Shown: positions 35,040 to 47,499 of the stretch, in pieces | Layout of the letters: every line of letters begins with the position of its first letter | Position numbering within the stretch: the stretch's first letter is position 1 | DNA from: Gossypium raimondii | Taxonomy: Eukaryota > Streptophyta > Magnoliopsida > Malvales > Malvaceae | Assembly: GCF_025698545.1 (NCBI RefSeq) | Contig: NC_068570.1 | Span: 8,060,001 to 8,124,000 of the forward strand | Direction of reading: 5' to 3' | Length of the DNA: 64,000 nucleotides | Translations under genes and position numbers: made by a program | The notes under the pieces: model-generated | What the model was told of the DNA's origin: nothing | The model's input: only the letters and a program-made list of their open reading frames with translations | The model's database searches: none

Positions 35040-37145
35040 TTTTAATTACAAAGAGAAGCTGAAGCACTAAGTTGCACCAACATAAACATTCGACAGATCC
35101 TGTTATAGCAGCTGGAGAACTTCACTAGGCGGCCTTCGGAACAACGGCAACCCCAGTGCAGCACCGATGCTACAGTTCGCCATAAAGTCGGCCACATCAT
35201 TGAGCTCTCAAAACGTATGACGGAATACAACATCCCACTGCCTGCTGCAAAGCCTTTTAATATGCCACAAATGAATTAGATTAGCATTATCACATTCAAC
35301 TTCAATTTTCCTATACCTCCTGCCAAGTACTGAGAAGACCGCTGCAGCTGCCAACTGCTCCCTCTCACTGACCGCACCATTTGTCCTCAGCCTAAGCTAC
35401 CCCTCCTGCGGCGGTGTCCATCGCAACTTGCAATTAACGTAGCGAGGCAGTCGACCTGGCCATCATAACATTCCTCATCCAACTGACGCCTGTGGTGATA
35501 ACATCAGTATTTCAAAAGTTGCCTCGACTAAAAATCAACTCATTCCTCACCTACCATAGTTTCCAGCAAACAATAGCAAAGAGGATGCACCAATCACCAT
35601 CCATGATCTCTATGTCAACTATTAGACATGTTCCATTCGACCCAATTAATTAGGGACAAGGACAAAAAGGTTACCATAGATTCATTCGGTACAATCCTCT
35701 TCCAAACGATTTTGGCATACATGCTATCACACATCACATGTATATGAGACACAACCATTTAACCATAAATTGAATAAACTGAGTCAATACTAAATCTCTA
35801 GAATCCAAGTGTTGTATCAAAAATTAGCTAAACGACTATTTCGAAGAGACCAACAAATAACTTCACTCACATTAGTCTATACCTTTGAAATTCACCAAGC
35901 ATATTATACTTGGATCTCAGCACTAGGACCTAAAGAGCCTGTAAATTGACGATGAGTTGAAACCGGAGTTTCATAAAAAAGCTTTATTTTAGTCAGCAAG
36001 TCATTGCTCGAGCCCCAATGAATCCTCTCACCAACCTTGCAATCTTTGTGCAAATATTGACATGAATGCACACATTTTGCATAAAATAATTAGGGATGCT
36101 CAAAATAATTAATTTTGGACAAATTGGTTCTGTAACAACTAGATTTCTAAGAGTATCGGAAACGGTAGTTTCAGAATTCTGTTCTCCAATTATCGAGTCT
36201 GTAAATATTATTAATTAATATTTACTAGTTAATTATGTTATTATATTGAACTTTAGTCTGACAAATTTGTCAATTGGATAGTTAGTTAGGGTATAAGTAT
36301 TTTGACCCTAAAGTCAATGGTGTCAAAAAATGAGGCACCAATACCTCGTTTTCGTAAACCAAGCTAGTAAATATTTTTATTAAGTATTTATGGAGTTATT
36401 ATATAGATGACTTGAATTTTGGATAGGTAATTTTGTTGATTTGGTGATTAATTAAGGTATAAGGACTAAATCATAAAAACTGTAAAAGTTAATCGCTATT
36501 GATTTTTACTAGTTAAAATGCTTAATTAATAGTTGTTCAAGGGTCTAAGTGATAATTAGACCACTTTAAAAGTTAATGGACGATTAATGCTTTATTTTTA
36601 AAAATATTTTATTGTTAAAATTTTATTTAATTATTAAATAAAATATGATAAAAGAAAATACTATTATAGATCGGGATTTGAATAAATTAAAAGATAATCA
36701 AGAAAAAGGAAAAATTGTAGATTAGTCCCGACACCTTTTACATTGTCGTTTTGTCAAGTATACTATGTTGTTTTATGTTATGTTTGATTAATATTAAATG
36801 TTTATTAATTTAGGTTTATTGTGAATTAATGACTTTTGGCATCTAATGGACTGAAATGTAAAATATGAAATATTTGATAAATATGAATAGGTATATGACA
36901 TTGAATGGATGTGGAAATGTTATGTGGTTAGATAATATGTATATGATGATGTTACAGGGTTAAAATGTATATATATCGTTATACGAAATATAAAAAGTGT
37001 GTATACAATTACAAGGTTTGAAATGATACGAAATTGGTAATAAAACCCGTGTGATTTTTTAATAAACAACTTGGATATGAATGGCAAACCATTAGGGTTT
37101 TAAAAAGGAAAATGGAAGTTATGTTCAGGGATTTATTCGATTGTT

Positions 37146-37429
37146 GAGATCCAACATATGTTGCGGATTTTTGACAACTTGAGTAAGCAGCATCGAATTA
37201 TATTTTACTGATGACTGAGATCTAACATAAGTTGCGGGTTCTCAACAGCTTGAGTGAGCAGCATCGAATTAGATTTTAGCGATGACTGAGATTCGGCATA
37301 AGCTGCATATTCTCGATAGCTTGAGTGAGCAACATCGAATTATACTTTATTGATGGCTGAGATCTAGCACATGTTACGGATTAACGACAACTTGAGTGAG
37401 TAACATTGAATAAAGCTCGCTTAAATAGA
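37146..37429. repeat. 71-bp tandem repeat, 4 copies
   Basis: GAGAT(C/T)(C/T) starts recur at 37146, 37217, 37288 and 37359, exactly 71 bases apart. Each unit includes CAACTTGAGT(A/G)AG-type sequence and AGCATCGAATTA. Copies differ at perhaps one base in six to ten, so the array is old. It lies within the outer LTR. Confidence 0.85.
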
Positions 37430-37987
37430 TCAACTCTATAGCTTGCAGTAGCAACGTAGCTATGTGTATCCGAAGTTAAATCACTATAGCTCTTCAGATG
37501 AAAACGTTAATTAAACGGTAACGAAATGATTGGAAAGTCAATCATTAATATAATTATTATGTTGCAAAAATGAGCATGAATTGAATGTGGATTCCATTGA
37601 TATGTTTACACATCGAACAAGGTTGAATGGTATGACGTAAAGAAGTTTGGTTTTACATGTATATGGATTTAAATACTATGATCTTGTTATGTGAATTATT
37701 AACTTACTGGTTATCTTGTGAAACTATATACGAACACACGTAAGGATGCCAAGGATATGTCATCTCGTGCCTTGTAATTCAAATACTTTAATTGTTATAA
37801 TGATAAGTGGTCTTTTGCAGAGCGTGAAGATCAGATCATCTTGAAACTCACACTATCCATCTTTTATTTCGGTAGTCTTTTAATCATTCTAGAATTCGGT
37901 TATGTGGCATGTATATAGGCAATGATATGTTTATGTGTACCTATTTTAAATGATGTTGATTTTGTATAAAAAACGGTAAATAGCATA

Positions 37988-40900
37988 TATAACACCCCTA
38001 ACTAGTCTCTGTCGACGAAATAGGGTCACAGGATATTGCGATAATTAACATATCTGATAATATTTAAATACAATTCAAAAATCAATTTAAATATCATAAA
38101 TCATTGTCCAATCAATAATCGTATCATTAATACAAAAATGACCTTAAATCAAGCCTATGGGACCTTAGAAACAATTTGGAAACAAACAATGACTAATCTA
38201 AAACAAAACAGAAAAATGTGGAAAAAACTGAAAATAGGGGTCACACGGCTGTGTGACAAAGGCTAGCCTGTGTGGCTTAGAGACATGGCTGTGTAGCTAC
38301 CCCACACGTCTGTGTGCTCAGATCGTGTAACTAACTGTGACCGTGTGAAAAATTCTACACCTAAAATTAATAAGACACACGTCTATGTGTGGCACACGGC
38401 CGTGTGGTAGCTCGTGTCCCAGACAATGTGCACTCAAAATGATCCCTAATGCAAACTAATTCAACATCCATTTCTTGGACACCAAACCAAACATTTCCCG
38501 ATCACTTTCACATGGTTAAAACACATTCAAACGTAGCTAAAACATGCCAAAATTATTCATCTTATGAGCCTAACCAATATGCCATCACTTGGCACCACAA
38601 TTCAAACATTGAAACATAATCCATTCAAGTGCAAGTACTTAGAATTTCATACTTCTTCAACTATCAAAGATACCTCATTTATTATGACCAAAATCATCAA
38701 CTAAGATTTACCAAGTTACCTAAGCATTTGTATCAATTCAACCTTTCCAAATCAACCATTTAAAATGCATTTAAAACAAAAAAACATTCCATGAGCATTT
38801 GTATCAATTCAACCCTTCCAAATCAACCATTCAAAATGCATTTAAAACAAAAAAAAAAATACCATTTCCATCACACACCACAATCTACCAAAATACTAAT
38901 GGAGATTTACATCAATATAGACATCTCATACTTCAAATAACACAATACATATCCATAATGCTTATAACACATATAAATCACATCCTAATTACATGCCACT
39001 TATAACCAAACCAAAATAAACAATTAATCACCGAATAAGTTGCTAGATAGTGTGATCTCCAAAAGCAATCCAATCAACAACTCGAATCTGACGATCTACA
39101 AGGAAGAAAAACCAAAACGAGGTAAGCTTGCTTAAAGTTTAGTAAGTTCATAATAAACTTTAACTTTAACTTACCGAAAAGGATGTAATTTAAACATTTT
39201 ACAAGATAATTCAATATCATGGTCATGAGTTCATTCATTACCTATACACATCACAAGTCTCACAAGATTAGTGAGTTCATATATAAAACATATAACTTTA
39301 TCAGGTTTTCAAATATAAACATGAAAAACACATTTGGTATATAAACCAACCATCACATATTCATTTAACATTTCACATCTTCATTCTAAGTATTCATTTC
39401 AAATGTCTCTTTCCACATGTTCATATCTGATGCAGTCGTAAACCAACTAAAAATTTGACAAAGGCAAGTGCACCTATGAATTAATAGTATAACTACGGTG
39501 AGAAAAGATATTGTTCCCACGAGGACTTAAAGTACTAGTAATTACCGTCTTTCTATTATTTAACCCATAAATTGGAGTGATTGATTAAAACTAAAATTAA
39601 CTAAATTAATTAACTAAAGAACACGACAAAGAACAAATCAGGAAAATAAATTATTAACAACCAAGAAGCGAGACAATACCTAAGAAAGAACACTTAGATT
39701 TCATCTGTCATTATCAATCTAAATTACGCAATTTCTTCACTTAGTATCTTTATCCATAGAAATCCCTAAATTATGCTAATATCTCTCTTCAAGACTAAGA
39801 ACAACTGACTCTAGGTTGATTAATTGAAATCTCTTTCTAATTAAAACCCATATTGTCGCATTAACTCGATCTATGGATCCCCCTATTAGATTTTGCTCTA
39901 ATTTAGTATATTTATGTTGTGTTATTTCTAGGATTGCATGCAACTCCACTCAATTATACTAGATCTACTATTAAACAGGGTCTATTCCTCCTCTTATTCA
40001 AGCACGTAAAACATGGAATAATAGTCTAGAATTATTAAACTAAGAATTAAGCACACATAATTGAGAACAAGATCCAAGTATTTATTGCGTAAAAATAGAA
40101 ATCAAATAATAGAATCCATCCTAGGGTTCATCTCCCTAGGTACTTGGAAAATTAGTTCATGATAACAAATAAAAACATCTCAAAGACAATATAACCACAA
40201 GAAATAAAGAAATTTATAATAAACTTCAAAGAAATAAAAAGGAGATCTTCAATCTTGATGGAAATCTACTTCAAAATCGGCTTCAATGGTGCTTTTTGAG
40301 TTATTTTCTTGAGTATTCTATGACGGCTCACTCCCATCTTCTTATTTTTGTCATATATAGGTATTTGAATGCTCGAAAAATCTAAAAAAAATGCATTTCT
40401 CGTAGGTTTGGGGTGCAGTTCGTGATTTTCACACGGTCTGGCACATGGCCGCGTGGCTCTTGAAACTTGCTTCGATTTTTTGATTTTCGCTCCTTTTACT
40501 CCCAAATGTTTTCCTAAGTATAGAAACATGAATTTAAAGGATTATGAGCATAAAATTGACCATTTTAAATCGAATAATCATCCAAAAATGCATTAAGAAT
40601 GAGGCTAAAACATGTTACTTTTAACATTTATCAATATCCATATAAATATTTCATATAGACACATCATATAACCATTTCATATGTCTATTTTCATAAAAAT
40701 ATTTAGTATAACCATTTCATCTAAACATTTCATTTTACCATTTAACACATAATCATTCATTAAATCTTGTACTTACATTTCTTTCTGTACAACACAACCT
40801 TACAATGTTAGTAGGTATCACAAAGGAACATATAATTCCAACAAATAATAGAACATGTAATAATAACACAACAAGTACATATTACATCCATCATATGTTC

Positions 40901-42602
40901 GATAACATAGCTTTCCATTTCGTATTTATATCAAAATTTTCCAATTCACATGTATTGGCCATATAACATTTCATATATAATCATATTCATTTAAGCTTTT
41001 ATCACCTGTTGAATCAAATGAAATAACATCAGATACTCGGGAAATGCTCATACAAGCTATGACTGCAACATGTAACTGTATATGCTCACATGAGCTATGG
41101 GTCGGGATGTTAGGCTACACAATGCTGCTTACACGAGCTGTGGAGAATCCGCAATAAATGTAGGACCTCAGCCATTGGTAGGACATCTAAGACTAGCACT
41201 CAAAGTTGTAAATAACCCCCTAATGACATGTCATTTGTATCCTAAGTATTCACAAGGTTCAAATGGGACACATTTTATATCTGAATCCTTTAACTTTTTT
41301 CCCATTATACCATTTCAAACTCACATTCATGTATTTCACATTTTCCAAACATAGTACTCAACTTAAATATCATCACAACTTATTCCAACTCATCATATGC
41401 CAATCTCAAGTAGTTAAACTCAATTACAACATAAATATATATGTATTAAATCACAAAAAAAATTAATTCAATCAATTTACGAACTTACCTAGTCAAAAAC
41501 AGTTATGGACACAACACCAACGATTTCTCCTCTGACTTCCCTTTCTTACAATAAAAAACAGTTATATCGTCATTTTACACTTTTACCCTAAAATTTTACT
41601 TTTTATTCAATTTAGACTCTAAATTCGAAACTTTCAAATTAACCACATTTAATCCCAATTCATGTTATCCAAATTTCATATAATTCCTATACAGCCCATA
41701 TTTAACAATTTTTCACAATAATTTCATATAATTTTACTATTTTAACAACTTAGTCCTTAAACTTAAAACTAATTAAAATTACTTAACAAAATAGTCTTAA
41801 AACATTTCATAGCTTCCAAATATATCAATTTCTATCAAAAACATCTAATATTCATTAATGGCAAGTTTTAAATTTTTTAACAATTTTAAAATCAGAGATA
41901 CGAGTTAGCTGGACCTAATTATAATGATCTAAAAAACATAAAATTTACGAAAAATCGATAGCCAAAAGGCTTATATGCATAAAATAAAGCAAGACCAAAG
42001 CTTGGAGAAGTTGAAACTATGGAGTTTCGGTGAAGGAGACTTCAAATGGGAAAAATGACAACATTATACTTATGTTTTACTATTATTATTATTAACATTT
42101 TAACATATATAATTAAAATAACATGTAATTTAATTAATTACCTTTCATAAACCGTCCATCATGCTAAATTATGGTCAATTTACTATGTTAATCCTCTCAC
42201 TTTGACTATATAAGCCATTTAATTAATTAAATTTAATAGCGATTAAATTTTGTAACTTATCTGATTTAGTCCTTTTCCTTAATTAACAATCAAATCACTA
42301 AAATTTCTGAACCAAACTTCAATATACCTATCTAGTAACTCTGTAAATATTTAATAAAAATATTTACAGGTCTGGTTTACAGAAACGAGGTCCTGAAACT
42401 TTATTTTCTAAAAATACATAACTTTAAGGACAAACCACTTGTACTTTACTACTCGTTCTATTAGCAAAAATTATAAACCAAAATCCAATATAATATTATA
42501 ATTGACTCTTAACTATTAAATAATACTATTTACAAACTCACTTACCGGAGTTGTGGTCTCGAAACCACTGTTTTCAACACTACTGAAAAATGGGCTATTA
42601 TA
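37988..42602 (-). mobile_element. Solo LTR A1, exact 5-bp TSD, carrying a further insertion
   Basis: Runs from TATAACACCCCTAAC (37988) to GGGCTATTATA (42602). GCATA is directly repeated at 37983-37987 and 42603-42607. Without the insertion at 39428-40633 and its TSD it is about 3.4 kb, close to the 3.3 kb of LTR A2, with which it shares the terminal ACGAGGTC...ACCACT module. CACACGGC/CCGTGTG words at 38240-38410 resemble those at 46440-46600. There is no gag-pol inside. The expected terminal TG and CA dinucleotides both read TA. By comparison with other copies the LTR sense is minus. Confidence 0.85.
39428..40633. mobile_element. 1.2-kb LTR-like insertion B inside LTR A1
   Basis: 1206 bp, starting TGATGCAGTCGTAAACC and ending TTTAACATTTATCA, thus TG...CA, flanked by ATATC at 39423-39427 and 40634-40638. 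It contains GGCAAGTGCACCTATGAATT and TTCCCACGAGGACTTAAAGT near the left end. No coding sequence. Size, termini and 5-bp TSD fit a solo LTR or short non-autonomous LTR element; I cannot place its family or orientation. Confidence 0.8.
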
Positions 42603-43007
42603 GCATAAATGGCTATATGGTATGGATGAATGTATGCATTTAGGCTAAGTGTTTAGTTGTAATTGTGACATGTAGATGATCAAAATGATAGTGAAATGGT
42701 TGATTTTTAATGTTGCAATTAAACCATATTATAAATTGATTGGTTAATGATTTTCAAGGGATGAATTGTTTGGTAAGATTTTAATAGATAATTTGAATGG
42801 TGTATTTGAGTAGTATCTTAAGATTGAAAAGTTGAAGGTTCATGGGTTAAGATGTTTGGTAAGGTACTTGTATGTTGATCAATGAATTGGTTAACATGTG
42901 AATGGTACAATTTCCAATGGTACATCTTCAAGTTGGTATAGATGCGTATGCAAGATACTTGTTAGTTAGCAAATATGGCATAATAGATTGTTAATTGATA
43001 AAAGTAT

Positions 43008-46000
43008 TGTAACACCCCTTACCCGTATCCAACACCGGAATAGGGTACGAGGCATTACCAAAACACATACACTTGTAAACGTATTTAACCGAGTTATAAA
43101 ATTTCATTTAAATTAAAACTTTCAAAATAATTAGCATGCTTCTATAACTTTTCACAATATATCCTCAAAATATTATAATCATGATAATTAGGGCCTACGA
43201 GACCCGTTACATACTCATGCAATTCAATGTTTCATTTCCATTTCATTCAATTCGCAACTTCTCATGCTCACAATTTAAATCAATTCACTAGCAATTTCCA
43301 TTTAATTCACGTACAATTCAATGACATTAAGTTCAACACTAATATGTATTTACCATTTAACTCAACGTTTATCGATTATACCATTCAATAACACATTTAT
43401 GAAATTCTCAATTTTGCAATGAAAATATCACTTTAGCTTAAATAACAACATCATCCTGGTATAAATACACTACCACTTATCCATTTACTTTAATTCATTT
43501 GGGCCCATTTGTCACTTACCATCCTTAATCAAATTAGGGAACGGTTACGGAAAATTGAGTACTTCACTTTGACTTTGCCATAGTATAACCATGGTCTTAC
43601 GTATGATCACTTATCACTTGCCCCTGATCAGATAAGTGTAGCTAAGGCTACCACTTATCACTTTGTCACTTGATCAGATAAGTGTAGCTAAGGCTACCAC
43701 TTATCACTTTGTCACTTGATCAGATAAGTGTAGCTAAGGCTACCACTTATCACTTTGTCACTTGATCAGATAAGTGTAGCTAAGGCTAACACTTATCACT
43801 TTGTCACTTGATCAGATAAGTGTAGCTAAAGCTACCACTTATCACTTTGTCTCTTGATCAAATAAGTGTAGCACTTATCACTTTGTCACTTGATCAGATA
43901 AGTGTAGCTAAAGCTACCACTTATCACTTTATCTCTTGATCAGAAGTACTCAAATCCGGCGTTCCGCTTAATTTGATCATTTGTTCGATTTTCGCATTTT
44001 TATTTTACTCTCATTTCAACACTAAATACATTTCATCATACATTATATAATTCATGAAATTAACATTTAACCATTAAATTTCAGCCATATGAACTTACTA
44101 TTTCATTATCTTTCCGCACTTGTTTCTGTGCGCATCACACAAGATATAAGCATATCATTCAACCATAGTTGCAAGCTAGTGTATTTAAACATAACTCTTT
44201 TTGGAACTAACCACATGATAAACCATTTCAATGCATAACTTATAAATTTAACGTGGCATAATCTAGCCACCACTTGGCCAAAGCCTAAGCATATACACCA
44301 AATATGTTAGCCAAATACACATATAGCATAAGCATTATAAGCATGGATGAGCACAACATTTATTCATGTATCAGGCTTACCAACATGTGTTAATTCATAA
44401 ACCATTCATGACATTAGTTCATGCCAAATCATATACCGAATATACCATACACACATACTATGAAACTTTATTTTCACACATGAGCTTAAACCATGACCAA
44501 TAATGCACAAATATAAGCATCATTTCTATTTCATCGTTTATCAATTATAATCAAGCATATGACCAATTATACACAAATCATTCATATATTTCCCAATTTT
44601 CCTCCTCCTCCTCTCCATTCCACATCCTTAATGTGTATAACACACTTAAACAACATTAGCTATAATTTCACTATTCACTCACAAGTATATTCAAAGCTAT
44701 TTATCTGAGTTAGAGTCACTAAATTATTTTTATCCGGAGCTACAGAGCTCCAAATTAAGATCTGTTAATTTTCTCCGAAACTAGACTCACATAACTTCTT
44801 ACCATAAAATTTTCAGAATTTTTGGTTCATCCAAATAGTACAGTTTATTCTTTAAAGTTTCCCCTGTTTCGTTGTCTAACAGTTCCGACCACTCTTTACT
44901 AAAAATGAATTATCTAATTGTACAGAATTTGGATGATGTTTTCGTTTATTTCCTTTGAAACGCATTAAGTATTCTAAGCATATAAATTATAACTCATAAT
45001 TATTTTTATTCAATTTTTGATGATTTTCCAAAGTCAGAACAGGGGAACCCCAAATCATTCTGACATTGTCTCACAAAATTTATTATATATCATGATTTAC
45101 AATTTCATTGCTTACACTGTTTCTTCTATGAGAAATTAGACTCAATAAGATTTAATTTCATATTTTATTCACCTCTAATTCAATTCCCACAATTTTGGTG
45201 ATTTTCAAAGTTATACTCTGCTCTTGTCCAAAAGCGCTTTAGTGCAAAATGTTGATTTCCATTTTGCACCAAATTTCTAATTTATACAATTCGGTCCTTT
45301 CTCAATTAACCCTCAATTAATCTAATTTTCTCAATTAATACTTTACCTAGACATTATAAGTTGTTTCACAACTATTGAAATTGAATTTTCACATATAACT
45401 CTATCTTCAAACTCTTTTACTATTAGGTCTCAAACATTCACTTTCTATTCAATTTAAAGCTCTAATTCCATGCTAAATCATCATATACTTCCAGCACATA
45501 TTCATAGCAACTTTCAACTTCTTTCATAGAATCAAAAATTAATGAATTCAACAAGTGGGCCTAATTGTAAAAGTCACAAAAACACCAAAATTTCAAGAAA
45601 TAATCAAGAATTGAACTTACCTGCAGTAAAAATAGGAAGAACCATCTTAAGGAAACCCTTCTATGGTGTTTTTTTTTTTGCTGATGAGAATGCAGAAAAA
45701 TAAAGAGGAATCTAGATAATTCCACTTTGGTCCTAACTTTATTAAGTAAATTTTGCAATATTCCAAATTTGCCCTTAATTCTCCTTACTTTGTTGCTGAT
45801 TTCATGCCTTTGCCGTCCAGCCCAAATAGACCTTGGGTCTATTTGCCTTTGAAGCCCTCTTCCTTTTATCATTTAAGCTATTTAATCATTTCCCATAATT
45901 TTGCATTTGTTACAATTTAGTCCTTTTTGTTCAATTAATTATCGGAACTTTAAAATTTCTTAACGAAACTTTAATACTAACTTTTTAACACTCCATAAAT

Positions 46001-46301
46001 ATTTATAAAAATATTTATGGCTCGATTTAAAATCTCCGAGGTCTCGATACCCTATTTTTTTATTCTAATTATTTTAATATTTATTTCTAGTGCACTATTC
46101 ACTATTTCAAAAATTTTCCTAACTTCACATTTAACTTATACTCACTAAATTAATAATATTTTCTACTCATTTTTCGAATTTAGTGATCTCGAATCATCGT
46201 TCCGACACCTCTGAAAATTCAGGCTATTACATTTTTTTTCCTCGTCGGATTTGTTGTCCAAAAACTACTGTTCCATCTAGACCCAAAATCGGGCTGTTAC
46301 A
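43008..46301 (-). mobile_element. Solo LTR A2, 3.29 kb, exact 5-bp TSD
   Basis: Starts TGTAACACCCCTTACCCG (43008) and ends AATCGGGCTGTTACA (46301). AGTAT is directly repeated at 43003-43007 and 46302-46306. It shares CACTCCATAAATATTTATAA with GAGGTCTCGATACC near its right end with LTR A1 (TCTGTAAATATTTAATAAAA then ACGAGGTCC). No gag-pol is present. It carries a 46-bp tandem array (43600-43945). Apparent open frames such as 45561-45872 (minus) have no family features. Confidence 0.9.
43600..43945. repeat. 46-bp tandem repeat, about 7.5 hairpin-forming units
   Basis: GATCA(G/A) occurs at 43626, 43672, 43718, 43764, 43810, 43856, 43892 and 43938: period 46, except one unit shortened by 10 bases (36). 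Each full unit contains GATAAGTG-TAGC...GCTA-C-CACTTATC, an 8-bp plus 4-bp stem, so every copy can fold into the same hairpin. The shortened unit lost the inner TAGC/GCTA part but keeps GTAGCACTTATC. Copies are nearly identical, much younger than the 71-bp array at 37146. Confidence 0.93.
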
Positions 46302-47499
46302 AGTATGATATGTGGTAAAGTTGGTATGATTTGAATTAGTTTTTATGCAAGTTTTGAGTAGGTTTAATTGTGCATTGGGACATCAAATATGCTATTGATT
46401 TAGTTTGGCATGAAGTAGGCATCAAATGACATATTTTGTACCACACGGCATGTCCACACGGCCATGTGTCACACACGGACTAATGACACGGTCGTGTGTC
46501 CATTGGAAAGTTGAAAGCATTTGAATCACACAATTCCCAATTATCACATGGGCTGACCACATGCCCGTGTGAGTCTTGTAGATTTGGTCATTTAGGTTTC
46601 ACATGGCCTTAGTTAGTTACACGGCCCAACCGTGTGGCTGTGTGACTTTTGATAAAATTTTTAGTGTTTGATCCACACGACTTCGGTTTGTTACACAGCC
46701 TGGACACACGCCTATGTATCCCCTGATTTGCATGAGTGCTCTTATCTTTTGAAAATGTTGTTGATTGATCCTTGTTCATTCCTGGGTCAATTTTAGAGCT
46801 TTCGTAAGCTTGATTTAGACTTGGTTTCATTTGTGATGTTGGATATATGTAATCATTGCATGTGTAATTGAAAATTTTGAATTAAGTTTTGCATGTACTG
46901 TTTTGTTGACTGTCGTGACATTCTATAACTCGGGTCTGGCGATCAGACTGGGTAAGGGGTGTTATAGATCCGACCCTCCATCAACAACTGTTTAGCGTCC
47001 CATCCATTTAATTGTTAGCAAACCTTTTTTACCACAAATAGAAATATGCTAATGCCCACTTCTCCTATGAAAAACCAAAATGCCCAAATACTTAACTAGA
47101 TTGTGAACTCTACGAGAACCTAAATGCTCACTTAGTTGCACTGCTAGCTCCTCATTTGTGTTCTTGAAGAAAAATACTTTAGTTTTTTTTGTAGGTTAAC
47201 CTTGTGCCCAAAAATAAGACAAAAAGTGTCCAAAACTTGTCGGATGACCGATACTTGCTTCAACTCTGCTTTAGAGGACAATATGAGGTAATTTGCGAAA
47301 ATAGATGTGAAATCGGTGGCCCTCGCCTTGAGAGCTTTGTAGGCTTCCATGTATTCCCCCTTACTTCTTCCTTTATCTTGTGGCCCAACAATCTTTCCAT
47401 ACATAATACGAATAGATACAAAGACAAGGGGCACCTTGTGGGATAACCCTTGTTGGCTTGAACTCATCCATGAGTTGCTCTTTCCACAAAATCTACATA

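Larger units (their letters stand above)
36131..46966 (+). mobile_element. Long solo LTR, outer layer, itself twice interrupted
   Basis: Starts TGTAACAACTAGATTTC (36131) and ends GGGTAAGGGGTGTTATA (46966). Its own sequence is 36131-37987, 42608-43007 and 46307-46966, about 2.9 kb, without coding signal. It sits inside the LINE. The flanking 5-mers GGTTC (36126-36130) and GATCC (46967-46971) differ by two transitions, as in an aged TSD. A block near 37825-37860 (GATCAGATCATCTTGAAACT) has a counterpart near 24778. Both 4-copy 71-bp repeats and CACACGG/CCGTGTG words (46440-46730) lie inside it. Confidence 0.75.
35041..47490 (-). mobile_element. 5'-truncated LINE (L1-type), split by nested LTR insertions
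   Basis: LINE sequence lies in two blocks on the minus strand: 47490-46967 and 36130-35041, about 1.6 kb when joined. The first block has late reverse transcriptase (FANYLILSSKAELKQ, DTFCLIFGHKVNLQK). The second has NVCIHVNICTKIARLVRGF-type sequence (about 36070-36010), then an RNase H-like end near 35200-35060 (VASVLHWGCRCSEG in one frame). Reading order is continuous across the gap. ATCTACATA at 47491-47499 and 35016-35024 may be its TSD, with a TA-rich tail next to the left copy. Stops are frequent; no full frame remains. Confidence 0.75.

Noticed and set aside
43600..43945. Regular direct repeats resembling a CRISPR array
   Set aside because: The 46-bp units are contiguous and fully repeated without variable spacers, and the context is a plant LTR. 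It is a simple tandem array.
45561..45872. 103-codon minus-strand frame
   Set aside because: Inside solo LTR A2, with a poly-K/H stretch from a T run; no conserved features.
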